NCBI RefSeq assembly: GCF_028282165.1
Contig: NZ_JANQIM010000011.1
Span: 1 to 64,000 of the forward strand
Length of the DNA stretch: 64,000 bases
DNA from: Winogradskyella sp.
GTDB taxonomy: Bacteria > Bacteroidota > Bacteroidia > Flavobacteriales > Flavobacteriaceae
Reading direction: 5' to 3'
This document shows, one piece after another, positions 46,004 through 55,300 of the stretch. Position 1 is the stretch's first letter. Every line of letters begins with the position of its first letter. The position numbers and the translations under genes are program-made. The notes below the pieces were generated by a model. That model saw only the letters and a program-made list of their open reading frames with translations, was not told the DNA's origin and made no database searches.

Positions 46004-46402
46004 TTATGCTTGCCGAGGTGGCTGAAGAAGATCTTCCTCGTGTAATGAGGCGTATAGGTTTAAATAATGAAAATTAGATTCTGCGGAAATATTGATTTTA
46101 AATTCTGTAAAATCCGTATTGCAATTGGATGATAAGAATGCAAATACAATCGTACTCTGACCTTGAAATTGAAACGGTAATTGCTCATGGTCAGTTTGTT
46201 CTTCCTGATGATTTTTACTGTGTTCTGCCTTTAGTTCGCCATAATGCTTTGAAAGAAAAACAAAGAAATTATCTCCATATTCTTGCTTATGAAATTTAGC
46301 ATGCTCAATCAACTCATCAATTTGCATTATATCTTCTAGAGTTATCTGAAAGCTTTGAATAAGTATAAATCCTGATAATAATATGGAAATCAATCTACTC
46401 AC
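46004..46402 (-). CDS. Small envelope protein upstream of the metal efflux operon
   Basis: 132 residues with an N-terminal hydrophobic signal (RLISILLSGFILIQSFQI). His- and Glu-rich stretches (HAKFHKQEYGD, HSKNHQEEQTDHEQLPF) suggest metal contacts. Genes of this type often precede czcA in Flavobacteria, 70 bases apart here. A periplasmic metal-sensing or metal-carrying role is inference. Confidence 0.65.
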   Translation of the reverse strand: MSRLISILLSGFILIQSFQITLEDIMQIDELIEHAKFHKQEYGDNFFVFLSKHYGELKAEHSKNHQEEQTDHEQLPFQFQGQSTIVFAFLSSNCNTDFTEFKINISAESNFHYLNLYASLHEEDLLQPPRQA

Positions 46403-46473
46403 TTTAACAAAGTTAGTAAATTCTTTAGGAAGAAAGTTGACAAATGTCAGTGTTTAGATATTGCTATTAAATA

Positions 46474-46629
46474 CTAATGGCAGCCACAACCATTATTGCC
46501 ACAGCCCCGATAGTTGTCAGGGTCACTTGTTGTTGCTCTTTTGGGTTTCCAAAAGAATTTTCGGTATAAAAAAACCAGTGCTAACCCGAGTGCTGCAAAA
46601 ACTAATATATTTTGAATAACCGTATTCAT
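46474..46629 (-). CDS. FeoB-associated Cys-rich membrane protein
   Basis: 51 residues: one membrane helix (IQNILVFAALGLALVFLYRKF) then a short tail ending GCGNNGCGCH. This matches the tiny FeoB-associated Cys-rich proteins that follow feoB in many Bacteroidota. Its ATG lies at the feoB stop (46630), so it is coupled to feoB. The Cys/His tail may bind iron or assist FeoB. Confidence 0.85.
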   Translation of the reverse strand: MNTVIQNILVFAALGLALVFLYRKFFWKPKRATTSDPDNYRGCGNNGCGCH

Positions 46630-48744
46630 CTACTTTAAGATTTGAAAAGCTATTAGAGCTATAAAATAAGCAATTCCGCTCATAATAACAAGTTGATACA
46701 TAGGCCATTTCCATGAGTTGGTTTCGCGTTTTACAATGGCTAAGGTACTCATGCATTGCATAGCAAACGCATAAAATAGTAAAAGTGAAATCCCAGCAGG
46801 AAGGGTAAATACCTTGCTCCCGTCACTATGCACTTCTTTTGCCATTCTGTTTTTTATGGTGGACATTGCCTCATCTTCATCATCGATTTCATTGGCACTT
46901 CCTATGCTATAAATGGTAGCTAAGGTTCCTACAAAAACCTCTCTTGCTGCAAATGAGGTGACAAGACCGATTCCTATTTTCCAATCGTAGCCTAAGGGTT
47001 GTATAACGGGTTCGATTGATTTGCCAATAATTCCGATATAAGAATGTTCTAATTTATGCTCAGCAATCTTATCGTTTAAAACGCTTTCGGAAAGATTTGG
47101 ATTAGCTTGCTGAACAATAGTTTCTGCATTATTGAATTGTTCACCAGGACCATAAGACGCCAAAAACCATAACACTATCGAAATAGCAAGAATGATCTTA
47201 CCAGCTTCAAAAACAAAGGTTTTGGTCTTCTCTAAAACCGTTATGGCAACATTTTTGAAAAGCGGTAATTTATAATTTGGCATTTCTATGACAAAGAACG
47301 ATTTACTTCTAATTTTTAAGACCTTGCTTAAAAGATAAGCGGAGCCAACTGCAGCGCCAAAGCCAATTAAATACAGTAGCATTAAAGTCAAGGCTTGATA
47401 ACTTAAACCCAAGAATCGACCTTCAGGGATAACCAATGCAATGATGATTAAGTAGACAGGTAATCTTGCAGAACAGGTCATAAAAGGTGTGACGAGTATA
47501 GTGATTAAGCGCTCTTTCCAGCTTTCAATATTTCGTGTTGCCATAACGGCAGGAATGGCACAAGCTGTTCCAGAAATTAAAGGCACAACACTTTTACCAC
47601 TTAAACCAAATCGACGCATAATGCGGTCCATTAAAAACACCACACGACTCATATAACCACTCTCCTCCAGAATAGAAAAAAATAGAAAAAGAAAGGCAAT
47701 CTGTGGAATAAAAATAACAATTCCTCCAAGTCCAGGAATAAGGCCCTCTGCAATAAGATTTGTAAAGACCCCATCTGGTAAAGTGTCCTTTGCCCACTCA
47801 CTTAAAGACGCAAAAGTACTATCGATAAAATCCATAGGAACTTGAGCCCAGTCGTAAATCGCCTGAAAAATCAGAAGTAAGATCAAACCAAAAATCAAGT
47901 AACCCCAAACTTTATGGGTTAGTATTCTGTCGAGTTTAATTCTCAGATCCTTAGCAGCCTTTAAATCTATAGTTTGCCCCTTTTTAAGCGTATCATTTAT
48001 AAACTGATAGCGCTTTATGGTTTCTTTTTGTTGAAGTCGTTTTAAATCTGCTTCTGATTTGGTTTTAAAATCTGAAACGGCTTCAATCGTTTTTCTATTG
48101 GTTTTTCCAAAGTTCACATCTTGGGTAATAACCAACCATAATTTGTATAACAATTGGTTGGGGAATGCCTTTTGAAGTGCAGTAAAATAGTCTTTATCTA
48201 TAGATGCCGCATTCATACAAGGTTCTGTAGAAAGCGTTTTGTAGTTCGTGATAAGTTCTTTTAGTTCAGTAATACCTGTATTTTTTCTGGTACTTATTAA
48301 AGCAATTTTAGTCTTAAGACATTCTTCTAAATGTTCAATATCTAACGAAATGCCTTTGTAGGCCATTCGGTCTGACATGTTTATCACCAAAATCGTTGGA
48401 ATCTCTAGGTCTTTAATTTGAGTAAACAACAGAAGATTTCGCTTAAGGTTTTCGACATCAGTAACTACGACGGCAACATCAGGAAAATCTTTATCATTTT
48501 TGTTCAGAAGTAATTCAATAACCACATTCTCGTCCAAAGACGATGCATTGAGGCTATATGTGCCTGGTAAATCAATGATATGTGCTTTAACACCTCGAGG
48601 GAGTTTGCAGATGCCTTGTTTTTTATCGACCGTAATACCTGGATAGTTTCCTACTTTTTGGTTAAGACCTGTTAAGGCATTAAAAACGGAAGTTTTTCCG
48701 GTATTTGGGTTTCCGATTAAGGCAACGTTGATCTGCTTACTCAT
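46630..48744 (-). CDS. feoB: Ferrous iron transporter FeoB
   Basis: 704 residues from the ATG at 48744, which overlaps the feoA stop by 8 bases; an earlier in-frame ATG at 48756 would overlap more. The N-terminal GTPase has GNPNTGKTSVFNAL (G1), DLPGTYSL (G3) and NMSD (G4). A helical GDI-like linker follows, then the membrane part with SGYMSRVVFLMDRIMRRFGLSGKS and the Cys-containing gate SGTACAIPAVMATRNIESW. It imports Fe2+ across the inner membrane. Confidence 0.96.
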   Translation of the reverse strand: MSKQINVALIGNPNTGKTSVFNALTGLNQKVGNYPGITVDKKQGICKLPRGVKAHIIDLPGTYSLNASSLDENVVIELLLNKNDKDFPDVAVVVTDVENLKRNLLLFTQIKDLEIPTILVINMSDRMAYKGISLDIEHLEECLKTKIALISTRKNTGITELKELITNYKTLSTEPCMNAASIDKDYFTALQKAFPNQLLYKLWLVITQDVNFGKTNRKTIEAVSDFKTKSEADLKRLQQKETIKRYQFINDTLKKGQTIDLKAAKDLRIKLDRILTHKVWGYLIFGLILLLIFQAIYDWAQVPMDFIDSTFASLSEWAKDTLPDGVFTNLIAEGLIPGLGGIVIFIPQIAFLFLFFSILEESGYMSRVVFLMDRIMRRFGLSGKSVVPLISGTACAIPAVMATRNIESWKERLITILVTPFMTCSARLPVYLIIIALVIPEGRFLGLSYQALTLMLLYLIGFGAAVGSAYLLSKVLKIRSKSFFVIEMPNYKLPLFKNVAITVLEKTKTFVFEAGKIILAISIVLWFLASYGPGEQFNNAETIVQQANPNLSESVLNDKIAEHKLEHSYIGIIGKSIEPVIQPLGYDWKIGIGLVTSFAAREVFVGTLATIYSIGSANEIDDEDEAMSTIKNRMAKEVHSDGSKVFTLPAGISLLLFYAFAMQCMSTLAIVKRETNSWKWPMYQLVIMSGIAYFIALIAFQILK

Positions 48745-48964
48745 CTTCGCACTCAATTAAAATATGAACGGCAGTTTCTTTTCTAATCGCCAAATGCGAT
48801 CCGTTAATGTTAAGGTACATTGGATCTGAAAAAGGCGCTACTTGCACAAGCTCAACGGAATTACCTGGTAAACACCCCATTTCCAATAACTTTAATGGAA
48901 TGTGATTTGAAGAAACATCAGTAATAATGCCTTGTTGCCCTCGTTTGAGATCCGCTAGTGTCAA
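48737..48964 (-). CDS. feoA: FeoA
   Basis: 75 residues, SH3-like FeoA domain (LKRGQQGIITDVSSNHIPLK, LLEMGCLPGNSVELVQVAPF). No upstream ATG is in frame, so TTG at 48964 is the probable start. It assists FeoB on the cytoplasmic side. It lies first in the feoA-feoB-Cys-rich operon, behind a -7 box and a predicted operator. Confidence 0.92.
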   Translation of the reverse strand: MTLADLKRGQQGIITDVSSNHIPLKLLEMGCLPGNSVELVQVAPFSDPMYLNINGSHLAIRKETAVHILIECEDE

Positions 48965-48971
48965 CTTATGC

Positions 48972-49003
48972 TTATTTAGAATAAATTTAAAGAAGCAAAA
49001 ATA
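48972..49003 (-). promoter_or_regulatory. feoA promoter box and metal-type operator
   Basis: On the minus strand TATTTTTG occupies 49003-48996, the -7 element, with TTTTA rather than TTTTG 19 bases upstream. Between it and the start codon lies TTATTTAGAATAAAT as read on the plus strand at 48972-48986, identical over 15 bases to the centre of the palindrome before the TonB receptor. Binding there would block transcription. This is predicted, not proven. Confidence 0.55.
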
Positions 49004-49042
49004 CGCTAAAATATTAATTGCCTAAAACGCTTTGTAAAGAAT

Positions 49043-49717
49043 TTAAGATTCGTCCTTTAAAGTTTCAATATCCTCGAGGAGTTTTTCTATGTCTTCTGGT
49101 TGTGTGCCGTCGTAAAACCCTCTGATCTGTCGCTTTTTATCAATGAGCATAAAATTTTCGGTATGTATCATGTCGTACTCATCACCATTGCCATCTGTTT
49201 TAACCGCTAAGTAACTTTTTCTGGCGAGCTCATAGATTTGTTTTTTATCGCCGGTGACCAAGTTCCATTTACGATCTATAACCCCCTTTTTTTTAGCGTA
49301 TTTTTTTAGTTGCGCAACACTATCAATTTTTGGGGTTACCGAGTGGGAGAGTAGCATAACATCATCATCACCTATAATCTCTTTCTGAATTTTATACATA
49401 TGATCTGTCATTATTGGGCATATGGTCTGGCAGGTCGTAAAAAAGAAATCAGCTACATAAATCTTATCCTTGTAAGTGTCTTGGGTTATGGTTTCGCCAT
49501 TTTGATTGGTTAAACTAAAATCTGCAATCCTATGGTATTTCATCTGGTGCTGAATAGTACTATCCACTAATTCTTCACTAACCATTGCAGGTTGATAAAT
49601 TGGTAAGGGCTTTTTAACATTAAGGATATTGTATATAATTGCTATGATGATTATACACAATACAGAAAAGAAAATACCAAAGTTTTTATATCGCTTAAAA
49701 AACGAAAGAAAGGACAT
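49043..49717 (-). CDS. SCO1/SenC-family copper chaperone
   Basis: 224 residues from the Met at 49717; the frame is open further upstream but this start gives an N-terminal anchor (YKNFGIFFSVLCIIIIAIIYNIL). The thioredoxin-like domain contains ADFFFTTCQTICPIMTDHM (CxxxC) and YDMIHTENFMLIDKKRQIRG with the conserved His, the copper ligands of the family. It probably delivers copper to cytochrome oxidase in the periplasm. It stands alone, diverging from rseP. Confidence 0.88.
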   Translation of the reverse strand: MSFLSFFKRYKNFGIFFSVLCIIIIAIIYNILNVKKPLPIYQPAMVSEELVDSTIQHQMKYHRIADFSLTNQNGETITQDTYKDKIYVADFFFTTCQTICPIMTDHMYKIQKEIIGDDDVMLLSHSVTPKIDSVAQLKKYAKKKGVIDRKWNLVTGDKKQIYELARKSYLAVKTDGNGDEYDMIHTENFMLIDKKRQIRGFYDGTQPEDIEKLLEDIETLKDES

Positions 49718-49851
49718 AAATCTTAAGTTAAAATTTTGAAATGCAAAGGTACAATTCAAGTCTATGTTCTAGAACCTTTTTAACACAATTATGAAGGTTG
49801 AAACTTTTGATATATAAATGATTGTTAAAAATAAATCGATAAAAAATGCAT

Positions 49852-49885
49852 TTGTTTTCTAAATGCCTTGAAAATCTTACTTTTG
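49852..49885 (+). promoter_or_regulatory. Predicted rseP promoter
   Basis: TTG (49852-49854), a 23-base spacer and TACTTTTG (49878-49885) fit the Bacteroidota consensus, 25 bases before the rseP ATG. The spacer is at the long end of the accepted range. Confidence 0.4.
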
Positions 49886-49910
49886 TCAATCGAAATTTGA
49901 AAATGACTAC

Positions 49911-51251
49911 ATGGAATTTGTAATTAAGATATCCCAATTCTTATTGAGCTTGTCGCTGCTGATAGTATTGCACGAGTTAGGACACTTTATACCAGCCAAA
50001 GCGTTTAAGACTAAAGTTGAGAAGTTTTATCTCTTTTTTGATGTAAAGTATTCCCTCTTCAAAAAGAAAATAGGAGAGACTGTGTACGGAATTGGTTGGT
50101 TGCCGTTAGGCGGTTATGTGAAAATTGCTGGGATGATCGATGAGAGTATGGATAAGGAACAAATGGCAAAACCACCACAACCTTGGGAATTCCGTTCTAA
50201 ACCAGCTTGGCAGCGCTTAATCATTATGCTGGGTGGTGTTACCGTTAACTTTATTTTGGCCTATTTCATTTTTGTTGGCGTTTCGTTTTTCTACGGGGAT
50301 AAAGACTATCCTTTAGCCAGTTTAAAGGATGGTTATAGAATAGAAAACCCTTTATTACTAGAGCTAGGGTTTAAGACAGGAGATAAAGTTCTTGAAGTCA
50401 ATGGTGAATCTGTAGATTCCCATTCAGATATCATTAGAAATATAATCACCGCTGAAGAGTTTACCATAGAGCGAGAGGGCTCAATACAAAAAATCGATCT
50501 CCCAGAAGACTTTTTAGGGCAACTTTCTTCAAGAAAAAGAGCAGCACTTTTTAATCTTAGAGTACCATTTATGGTTGCTAAGGTGAATGATACCCTTCAA
50601 AATAAGGATGTAGATTTAAAAGAAGGTGATATTTTATTGGCTATAGAAGGGAAACCATTAGAGTATTTTGACGAACTCGAATCTAGATTGAAACTATATT
50701 CTAACCAAACAGTTAGTGCAACCTTTTTGAGAGAAGAGGAAAAAATAAGTAGAGAACTGGAAATATCATCAGATGGGAAAATGGGTGTTTTTCCGGCTTT
50801 TTCAGAAAAACGTTTTGAAGAACTGGGATATTTTGGTGTGAGTCGCAAAAAATACACATTTTTAGAAAGTTTTGGAGGAGGTGTAGACAAATTTGTTAAT
50901 GAGGTAACAGGATATTTTGATCAGCTAAGAGTTATTTTTACACCTAGTACAGGTGCTTATAAAGGACTTGGTGGGTTTAAGGCGATTTATGATATTTTCC
51001 CTGATTTTTGGAGTTGGGAAGCGTTTTGGAGATTAACTGCATTTTTGTCTATTATGTTAGCGGTTTTAAATCTTTTGCCAATACCAGCGTTAGATGGTGG
51101 CCATGTGATGTTTTTATTATACGAAATGATTTCAGGACGTAAGCCAAGTGAAAAGTTCTTGGAGCGGGCACAAATCATAGGATTCTTTATTTTAATAGCA
51201 TTGGTTTTATTTGCCAATGGGAATGATATTTTTAAGGCTGTGACGCGATAA
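49911..51251 (+). CDS. rseP: RseP-type site-2 zinc metalloprotease
   Basis: 446 residues. HELGH at residues 21-25 (VLHELGHFIPAKAF) is the zinc site in the first membrane segment, and LLPIPALDGGHVMF near ~385 gives the third ligand (LDG). Two PDZ-like segments lie between ~135 and ~290. The protein cuts membrane-anchored anti-sigma factors and signal-peptide remnants. No anti-sigma gene is adjacent; the one at 33080 is a possible client. Confidence 0.93.
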   Translation: MEFVIKISQFLLSLSLLIVLHELGHFIPAKAFKTKVEKFYLFFDVKYSLFKKKIGETVYGIGWLPLGGYVKIAGMIDESMDKEQMAKPPQPWEFRSKPAWQRLIIMLGGVTVNFILAYFIFVGVSFFYGDKDYPLASLKDGYRIENPLLLELGFKTGDKVLEVNGESVDSHSDIIRNIITAEEFTIEREGSIQKIDLPEDFLGQLSSRKRAALFNLRVPFMVAKVNDTLQNKDVDLKEGDILLAIEGKPLEYFDELESRLKLYSNQTVSATFLREEEKISRELEISSDGKMGVFPAFSEKRFEELGYFGVSRKKYTFLESFGGGVDKFVNEVTGYFDQLRVIFTPSTGAYKGLGGFKAIYDIFPDFWSWEAFWRLTAFLSIMLAVLNLLPIPALDGGHVMFLLYEMISGRKPSEKFLERAQIIGFFILIALVLFANGNDIFKAVTR

Positions 51252-51291
51252 ACAATTTTAGCGATAGTACTTAAAAAATTGAATTTTCATA

Positions 51292-51321
51292 TTGTAGAGA
51301 TTAAAAAATAATTTATATTTG
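51292..51321 (+). promoter_or_regulatory. Consensus Bacteroidota promoter before the tRNA-Asn region
   Basis: TTG (51292-51294), exactly 19 bases, then TATATTTG (51314-51321): a full match to TTG-N19-TAnnTTTG. It lies 26 bases before the broken tRNA-Asn 5' end and 383 bases before the intact tRNA, so it was probably the tRNA promoter before the GIY-YIG segment arrived. Confidence 0.75.
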
Positions 51322-51346
51322 CGCTCGCTAATGCGAAAATATACTT

Positions 51347-51388
51347 TCCTCAGTAGCTCATCCCGATAGCTATCGGGAGGTTAGAGCA
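51347..51388 (+). pseudogene. Damaged 5' half of tRNA-Asn with a palindrome in the D-loop
   Basis: TCCTCAGTAGCTCA (51347-51360) and GGTTAGAGCA (51379-51388) are identical to the 5' end of the intact tRNA-Asn at 51704. In place of the D-loop bases between them stands the perfect 18-base palindrome TCCCGATAGCTATCGGGA. After GAGCA the match ends, with no anticodon arm. Confidence 0.85.
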
Positions 51389-51416
51389 AATTGGAAAAAA
51401 AGTTCTTTAGTAGTTT

Positions 51417-51713
51417 ATGAATTATGTTTATGTAATGTATTCAAATTCTTTAGATAAATACTATATCGGTGAAACAATAGATTTAGATAATAGAATTAAA
51501 AAGCATAATTCTGGTTTTTATGGCACTTCTTTTACAAGTCAAGTAAAAGATTGGAAACTATTTTACAGTATCGAATGTGAAAATAGAAATCAAGCTAGAA
51601 AAATAGAAACTCATATTAAAAAAATGAAAAGCAAAACGTATATTCAGAGTTTAAAAACATATCCTGAAATTACAATAAAGCTTAAACAAAAATATTCTGA
51701 CATTCCTCAGTAG
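51417..51713 (+). CDS. GIY-YIG nuclease domain protein between two tRNA-Asn 5' ends
   Basis: 98 residues, a single GIY-YIG domain: NYVYVMYSNSLDKYYIGET (the YVY/YIG strands), DNRIKKHNSG with the catalytic Arg, and QARKIETHIKKMKSKTYIQSL with the metal-binding Glu. This is the UPF0213/URI-like short type, which may act on branched or damaged DNA. Its last three codons and stop (ATT-CCT-CAG-TAG) run into the 5' end of the intact tRNA-Asn, a 10-base overlap. It lies between the damaged and intact tRNA copies, so it looks like the cargo of a small insertion at this tRNA. Confidence 0.85.
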   Translation: MNYVYVMYSNSLDKYYIGETIDLDNRIKKHNSGFYGTSFTSQVKDWKLFYSIECENRNQARKIETHIKKMKSKTYIQSLKTYPEITIKLKQKYSDIPQ

Positions 51714-51777
51714 CTCAGTTGGTTAGAGCATCTGACTGTTAATCAGAGGGTCACTGGTTCGAGCCCAGTCTGAGGAG
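51704..51777 (+). tRNA. tRNA-Asn (anticodon GTT)
   Basis: A full cloverleaf: acceptor TCCTCAG/CTGAGGA, D arm GCTC/GAGC, anticodon arm TCTGA-CTGTTAA-TCAGA with anticodon GTT, T arm ACTGG-TTCGAGC-CCAGT, discriminator G. CCA is not encoded. It is the likely integration site of the island that follows. Confidence 0.96.
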
Positions 51778-51787
51778 CAACAATAAT

Positions 51788-51822
51788 AAGCCATTCAAGA
51801 AATTGAGTGGCTTTGTTGTTTT
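51788..51822 (+). terminator. tRNA-Asn terminator
   Basis: AAGCCATTCA (51788-51797) pairs with TGAGTGGCTT (51804-51813), one G-T pair, six-base loop, followed by a T-rich tail. Confidence 0.7.
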
Positions 51823-51825
51823 CTG

Positions 51826-51848
51826 TTTGCATACAATTTGCATAAAAT
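51826..51848 (+). repeat. Two tandem 11-base repeats, probable integrase arm sites (tRNA end)
   Basis: TTTGCATACAA (51826-51836) is followed directly by TTTGCATAAAA (51837-51847), 49 bases after the tRNA. The same two 11-mers, in the other order and same orientation, occur before the integrase gene at 63883-63904. Direct repeats of this kind near att sites usually bind the integrase N-terminal domain. Confidence 0.65.
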
Positions 51849-52371
51849 CAATCTAATATTGCCTATTAATGGTTGAACTCTCTTATGAGTTAATTAATTG
51901 ATTTCTTTTATAAAATTTAAATGAAAGTTATAAGTTCAGCAATTGTTTGTTGCCCCAAATTAGGTATTTAATTCATCTCTTACTCTCTACGATAATTTGA
52001 ATAGAAAATCTACCTTTACCTTTAATAAGTTAATTGACCTACGAATAGATAGAGACTAATCATTTATTAATAAAATAGATGTCAGTCGGCTTAATAGCTT
52101 ATGAATAAAGGGTTTAAAGTGATGAAAGCGAAAAATTTATTATGATTTTTTTCAAAATCAAAGGGGCAGGGGTTTAAATAATTGACTTTTCTTTTTGAAA
52201 ATTTTCTCTCAGAAGAGGGTAGGTATTTACTTTGGCAAGGGCGCTTTCTGTAAAAGCTCCTTATTTTTTTTGGACAGTAAAAGGACGTTTTTAAAAAAAT
52301 GTAAATCATTAGCACATCGTATTCAGCCCTATCAATTGATAAAATACTATACTTATTAAACAATAAAGGAG
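51849..52371. other. 523-base gap after the island's left end, no convincing gene
   Basis: AT-rich and low in structure. A 94-residue reverse-strand frame (52091-52375) starts with an ATGA overlap on the stop of the helicase-WYL gene, which hints at coupling. Its composition (runs of Lys/Arg/Ser, no domain) does not look like a conserved protein, so I leave it as a doubtful ORF. The element's left attachment boundary probably lies at or just beyond the tRNA 3' end. Confidence 0.5.
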
Positions 52372-55300
52372 TCATTCATTCGACCAATATTCAATTTTAT
52401 TTGGATTTAAAATTAATTTCGACATTCTTTCAATATTGAACGTCCTGTCTTCTTCTCTCATATAACAATAGCCTACAATACATAATGAGTTACCAACAGT
52501 TTTAAATTCTGATGGTTTAATCGTCCTCAAACTCTGAACTCCACCATCAAATTGAATTGATTTATGGTACTCAAATTTTACATTAAGATTATAAGTAACA
52601 CCTAATTGTAGTAAGTTTTTAATATCACCTAAACTATTTGATTTAAGATGAGTTTCTTTTTTTTGAATAACCTCTTTGTATCTATTTAAACAATTTCGTC
52701 TTAGTTCTATACTTTCATTATCGTCTTTATTTATTTCAAGATTTTTATTCAAGTATTTTATTGCAGTATGATATTGCTCTAGGCGATAATTTGCTTTTGC
52801 TACCCAATAGTAAACATTATTGCTGCCAGGTTTAAATTCATCAAATTTTATCCAATCACTAATTGCTTCTTGATAGTTATTTACGTCATAATAAGCACTA
52901 CCACGCCAGTAAAAGGCATAAATGTTAGAACGATCTGATTCAAGTGATTTACTGTAATATTCTATGGCTTCATTTGGTTGGTTGTTTTGCTCATATGCCC
53001 TTGCTAAACTATATTGAACTTTGGTATTATTATTTTCAATCTCTAAGGATTTTAAATAGTATTTAATTGCATTTTCAAAATCTTTTTTATCCGAGAATTC
53101 ATCTGCAACTATTGTTAAATCCTCTGCTTTAATTTTTTGGGTATAATTACAATAGTGATGATTATTGCAAGCATAAAAATATCCATAGGGGCCTTTTCTT
53201 TCAACCAATTTGCCGTTGTCACACCACCCACACCTTAACGTGGTAATTGGTTCATTTACTTCAATTTCAGTTATAAATTTTGAAGGATATTCATGGCTAG
53301 ATAAAATGTGAACGTGCTTTTTTGCTCTTGTCAATGCAACATAAAACAAACGCCTTTCTTCACCATTTGGGAATTGGTCAGCTTTTGACAATAGGAAATT
53401 TAGTAGGGGGTCGTCTGATATTTCAGAAGGGAAACCATAAGTGCCTGAATTTCCATTTAATACAATAATATAATCAGCTTCCAAGCCTTTAGAAGAATGA
53501 ACAGTAAGGAAGCTTATTTGGTGGTTATGCTCCTCTTTATATATATAGTTATATCTATTTAATAACTTATTGTATTGTTTTGAAATTAGCTTCGAATCAT
53601 CAATAATTCGGTTTTCAAAATCATAACGTCCTAAAAGCAATATTGAAACTTTATTATTTTTCTCATTCTTATTAATCTCATCAAGTGCGTTATTTAAAGC
53701 CTTAAATGCTTCATTTCCATTTCTTTCAGCATCATAGTATTTATGTATTGTTAGTGGGCTTAAAACTGATTGTTTATTACTTTTTAGGGATTTCTCAATT
53801 TGATTAGGGTTTTTTAAAATAAAGTTACTTGAAAGCTCTATAAGTTTATTATCAAATCTATATGTATGCTCTATGTAAGACTTTTTAGTTTTTCTTTTAA
53901 AGCCTTTTATAGTAGAAGTTTCAAAATATTCAGAAAAGCCAGTAAAAACGCCAATGTCACTACCTGCAAATCGATAAATAGACTGCCAATCATCACCAAC
54001 ACAAAATAATTTAGTATTAGGTTTTTGATCTAATAACGCTTTAATCAATAGATATCTTGATTGAGATATATCTTGAAATTCATCAATAATAATGTATCTG
54101 TAAGGAGAGGAAAAATTATTATTTGAAATTAATGTTGTAGCTATATTAATCATATCACTAAAATCAACTTCCTTACGCTCCTTTAAATAGTTATCATAAT
54201 TTTTTAAAATTGGCACAAACAACTTTAAAAACAACATTGCCCTTTTGTTATCTTCTTGTTTAGCCCTTGATGAAAGATTATTGATTGATTCATTATTTGA
54301 TTTATACAATACTAAAAATGTATTGATTAATTGAGTAAACGCATCTATATCCTCAGGTGTGTTCTCTTTTATGTATTCCAAAAGCTCATAATCTGAAAAT
54401 GGGTTAAATTCCACACCTTTCTCTTCTAATTTATCTTTTAGGTTTGGTAATAAAATCCCCTTTTTCTGTTCCCAAGAATACGTTTCAACGAGTGTTGTGC
54501 CGTTATATTTATGTTCATTCCTTTTCCAATCAATCCCCTGATTATAAACTTGTTTAGCAGACATACCTTCTTTACCTTTAAACCAAGACGGCACATTGTT
54601 ATTTTCATCAATTCCAAAATGCTCTACATAAATATCATATTTAGGGAGATAGAAATCGGGTTTATATTGACCAAACTTTTTACTTGCGGTTTTGTATTGA
54701 TAACTTTCTTCATATTTGTATTCAATCTTATTTCTAAACAAAAAGTTTGCTATTAATACTTCTTCTTGACTTTTAAATCTTTCACGATACCTAATTTCTA
54801 CACCATCTTTAGTAACCCTATCAACTATTTTATAACCTTCAAGTTTTTGTTCTTTAAGGTAGTTTTGATGCTCAGAATCTGACTTAAATTCATGAATGTC
54901 TTTATATGGCTTTAAATAATAGGCTAAAAAGTCTAACAGTTTATTAAAATAGTCATCATCTGATTTAGCATTAGATATGAAAGAAGATAAAAGTTGTAAT
55001 ATCTCTTTTTGAGATAAGCTAAAAATTGATGGCTTCTTATTAGTAGATTCTGCTATAATGTCTAAACCTAATTTGTGAAATGTTTTTACAGGTAATGAGA
55101 TATCCATTTTTCTCTGGATTCTTTCTGCCATTTCATCAGAAGATTTACGAGTAAACGAAATAAGCAATATTTCTTTTGGATTTACTCTTAATCTTTTGGT
55201 TAAATAAAGAACCTTACCTGCAATTGTTAGTGTTTTCCCTGAGCCTGCTCCAGCAATTATTAAGTTGTTGTCTTCATTCGTAACTACGGCATTTCTTTGC

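Noticed and set aside
51826..51848. CRISPR-like repeat at the island end
   Set aside because: There are only two adjoining 11-base units and no spacers; no cas genes are present. Integrase arm sites explain them better.
52091..52375. 94-residue reverse frame overlapping the helicase-WYL stop as ATGA
   Set aside because: The coupling is suggestive, but composition is biased (Lys, Ser, Phe, Tyr), no domain or membrane pattern is visible, and the region reads like AT-rich intergenic DNA. Kept only as a doubtful ORF in the gap entry.
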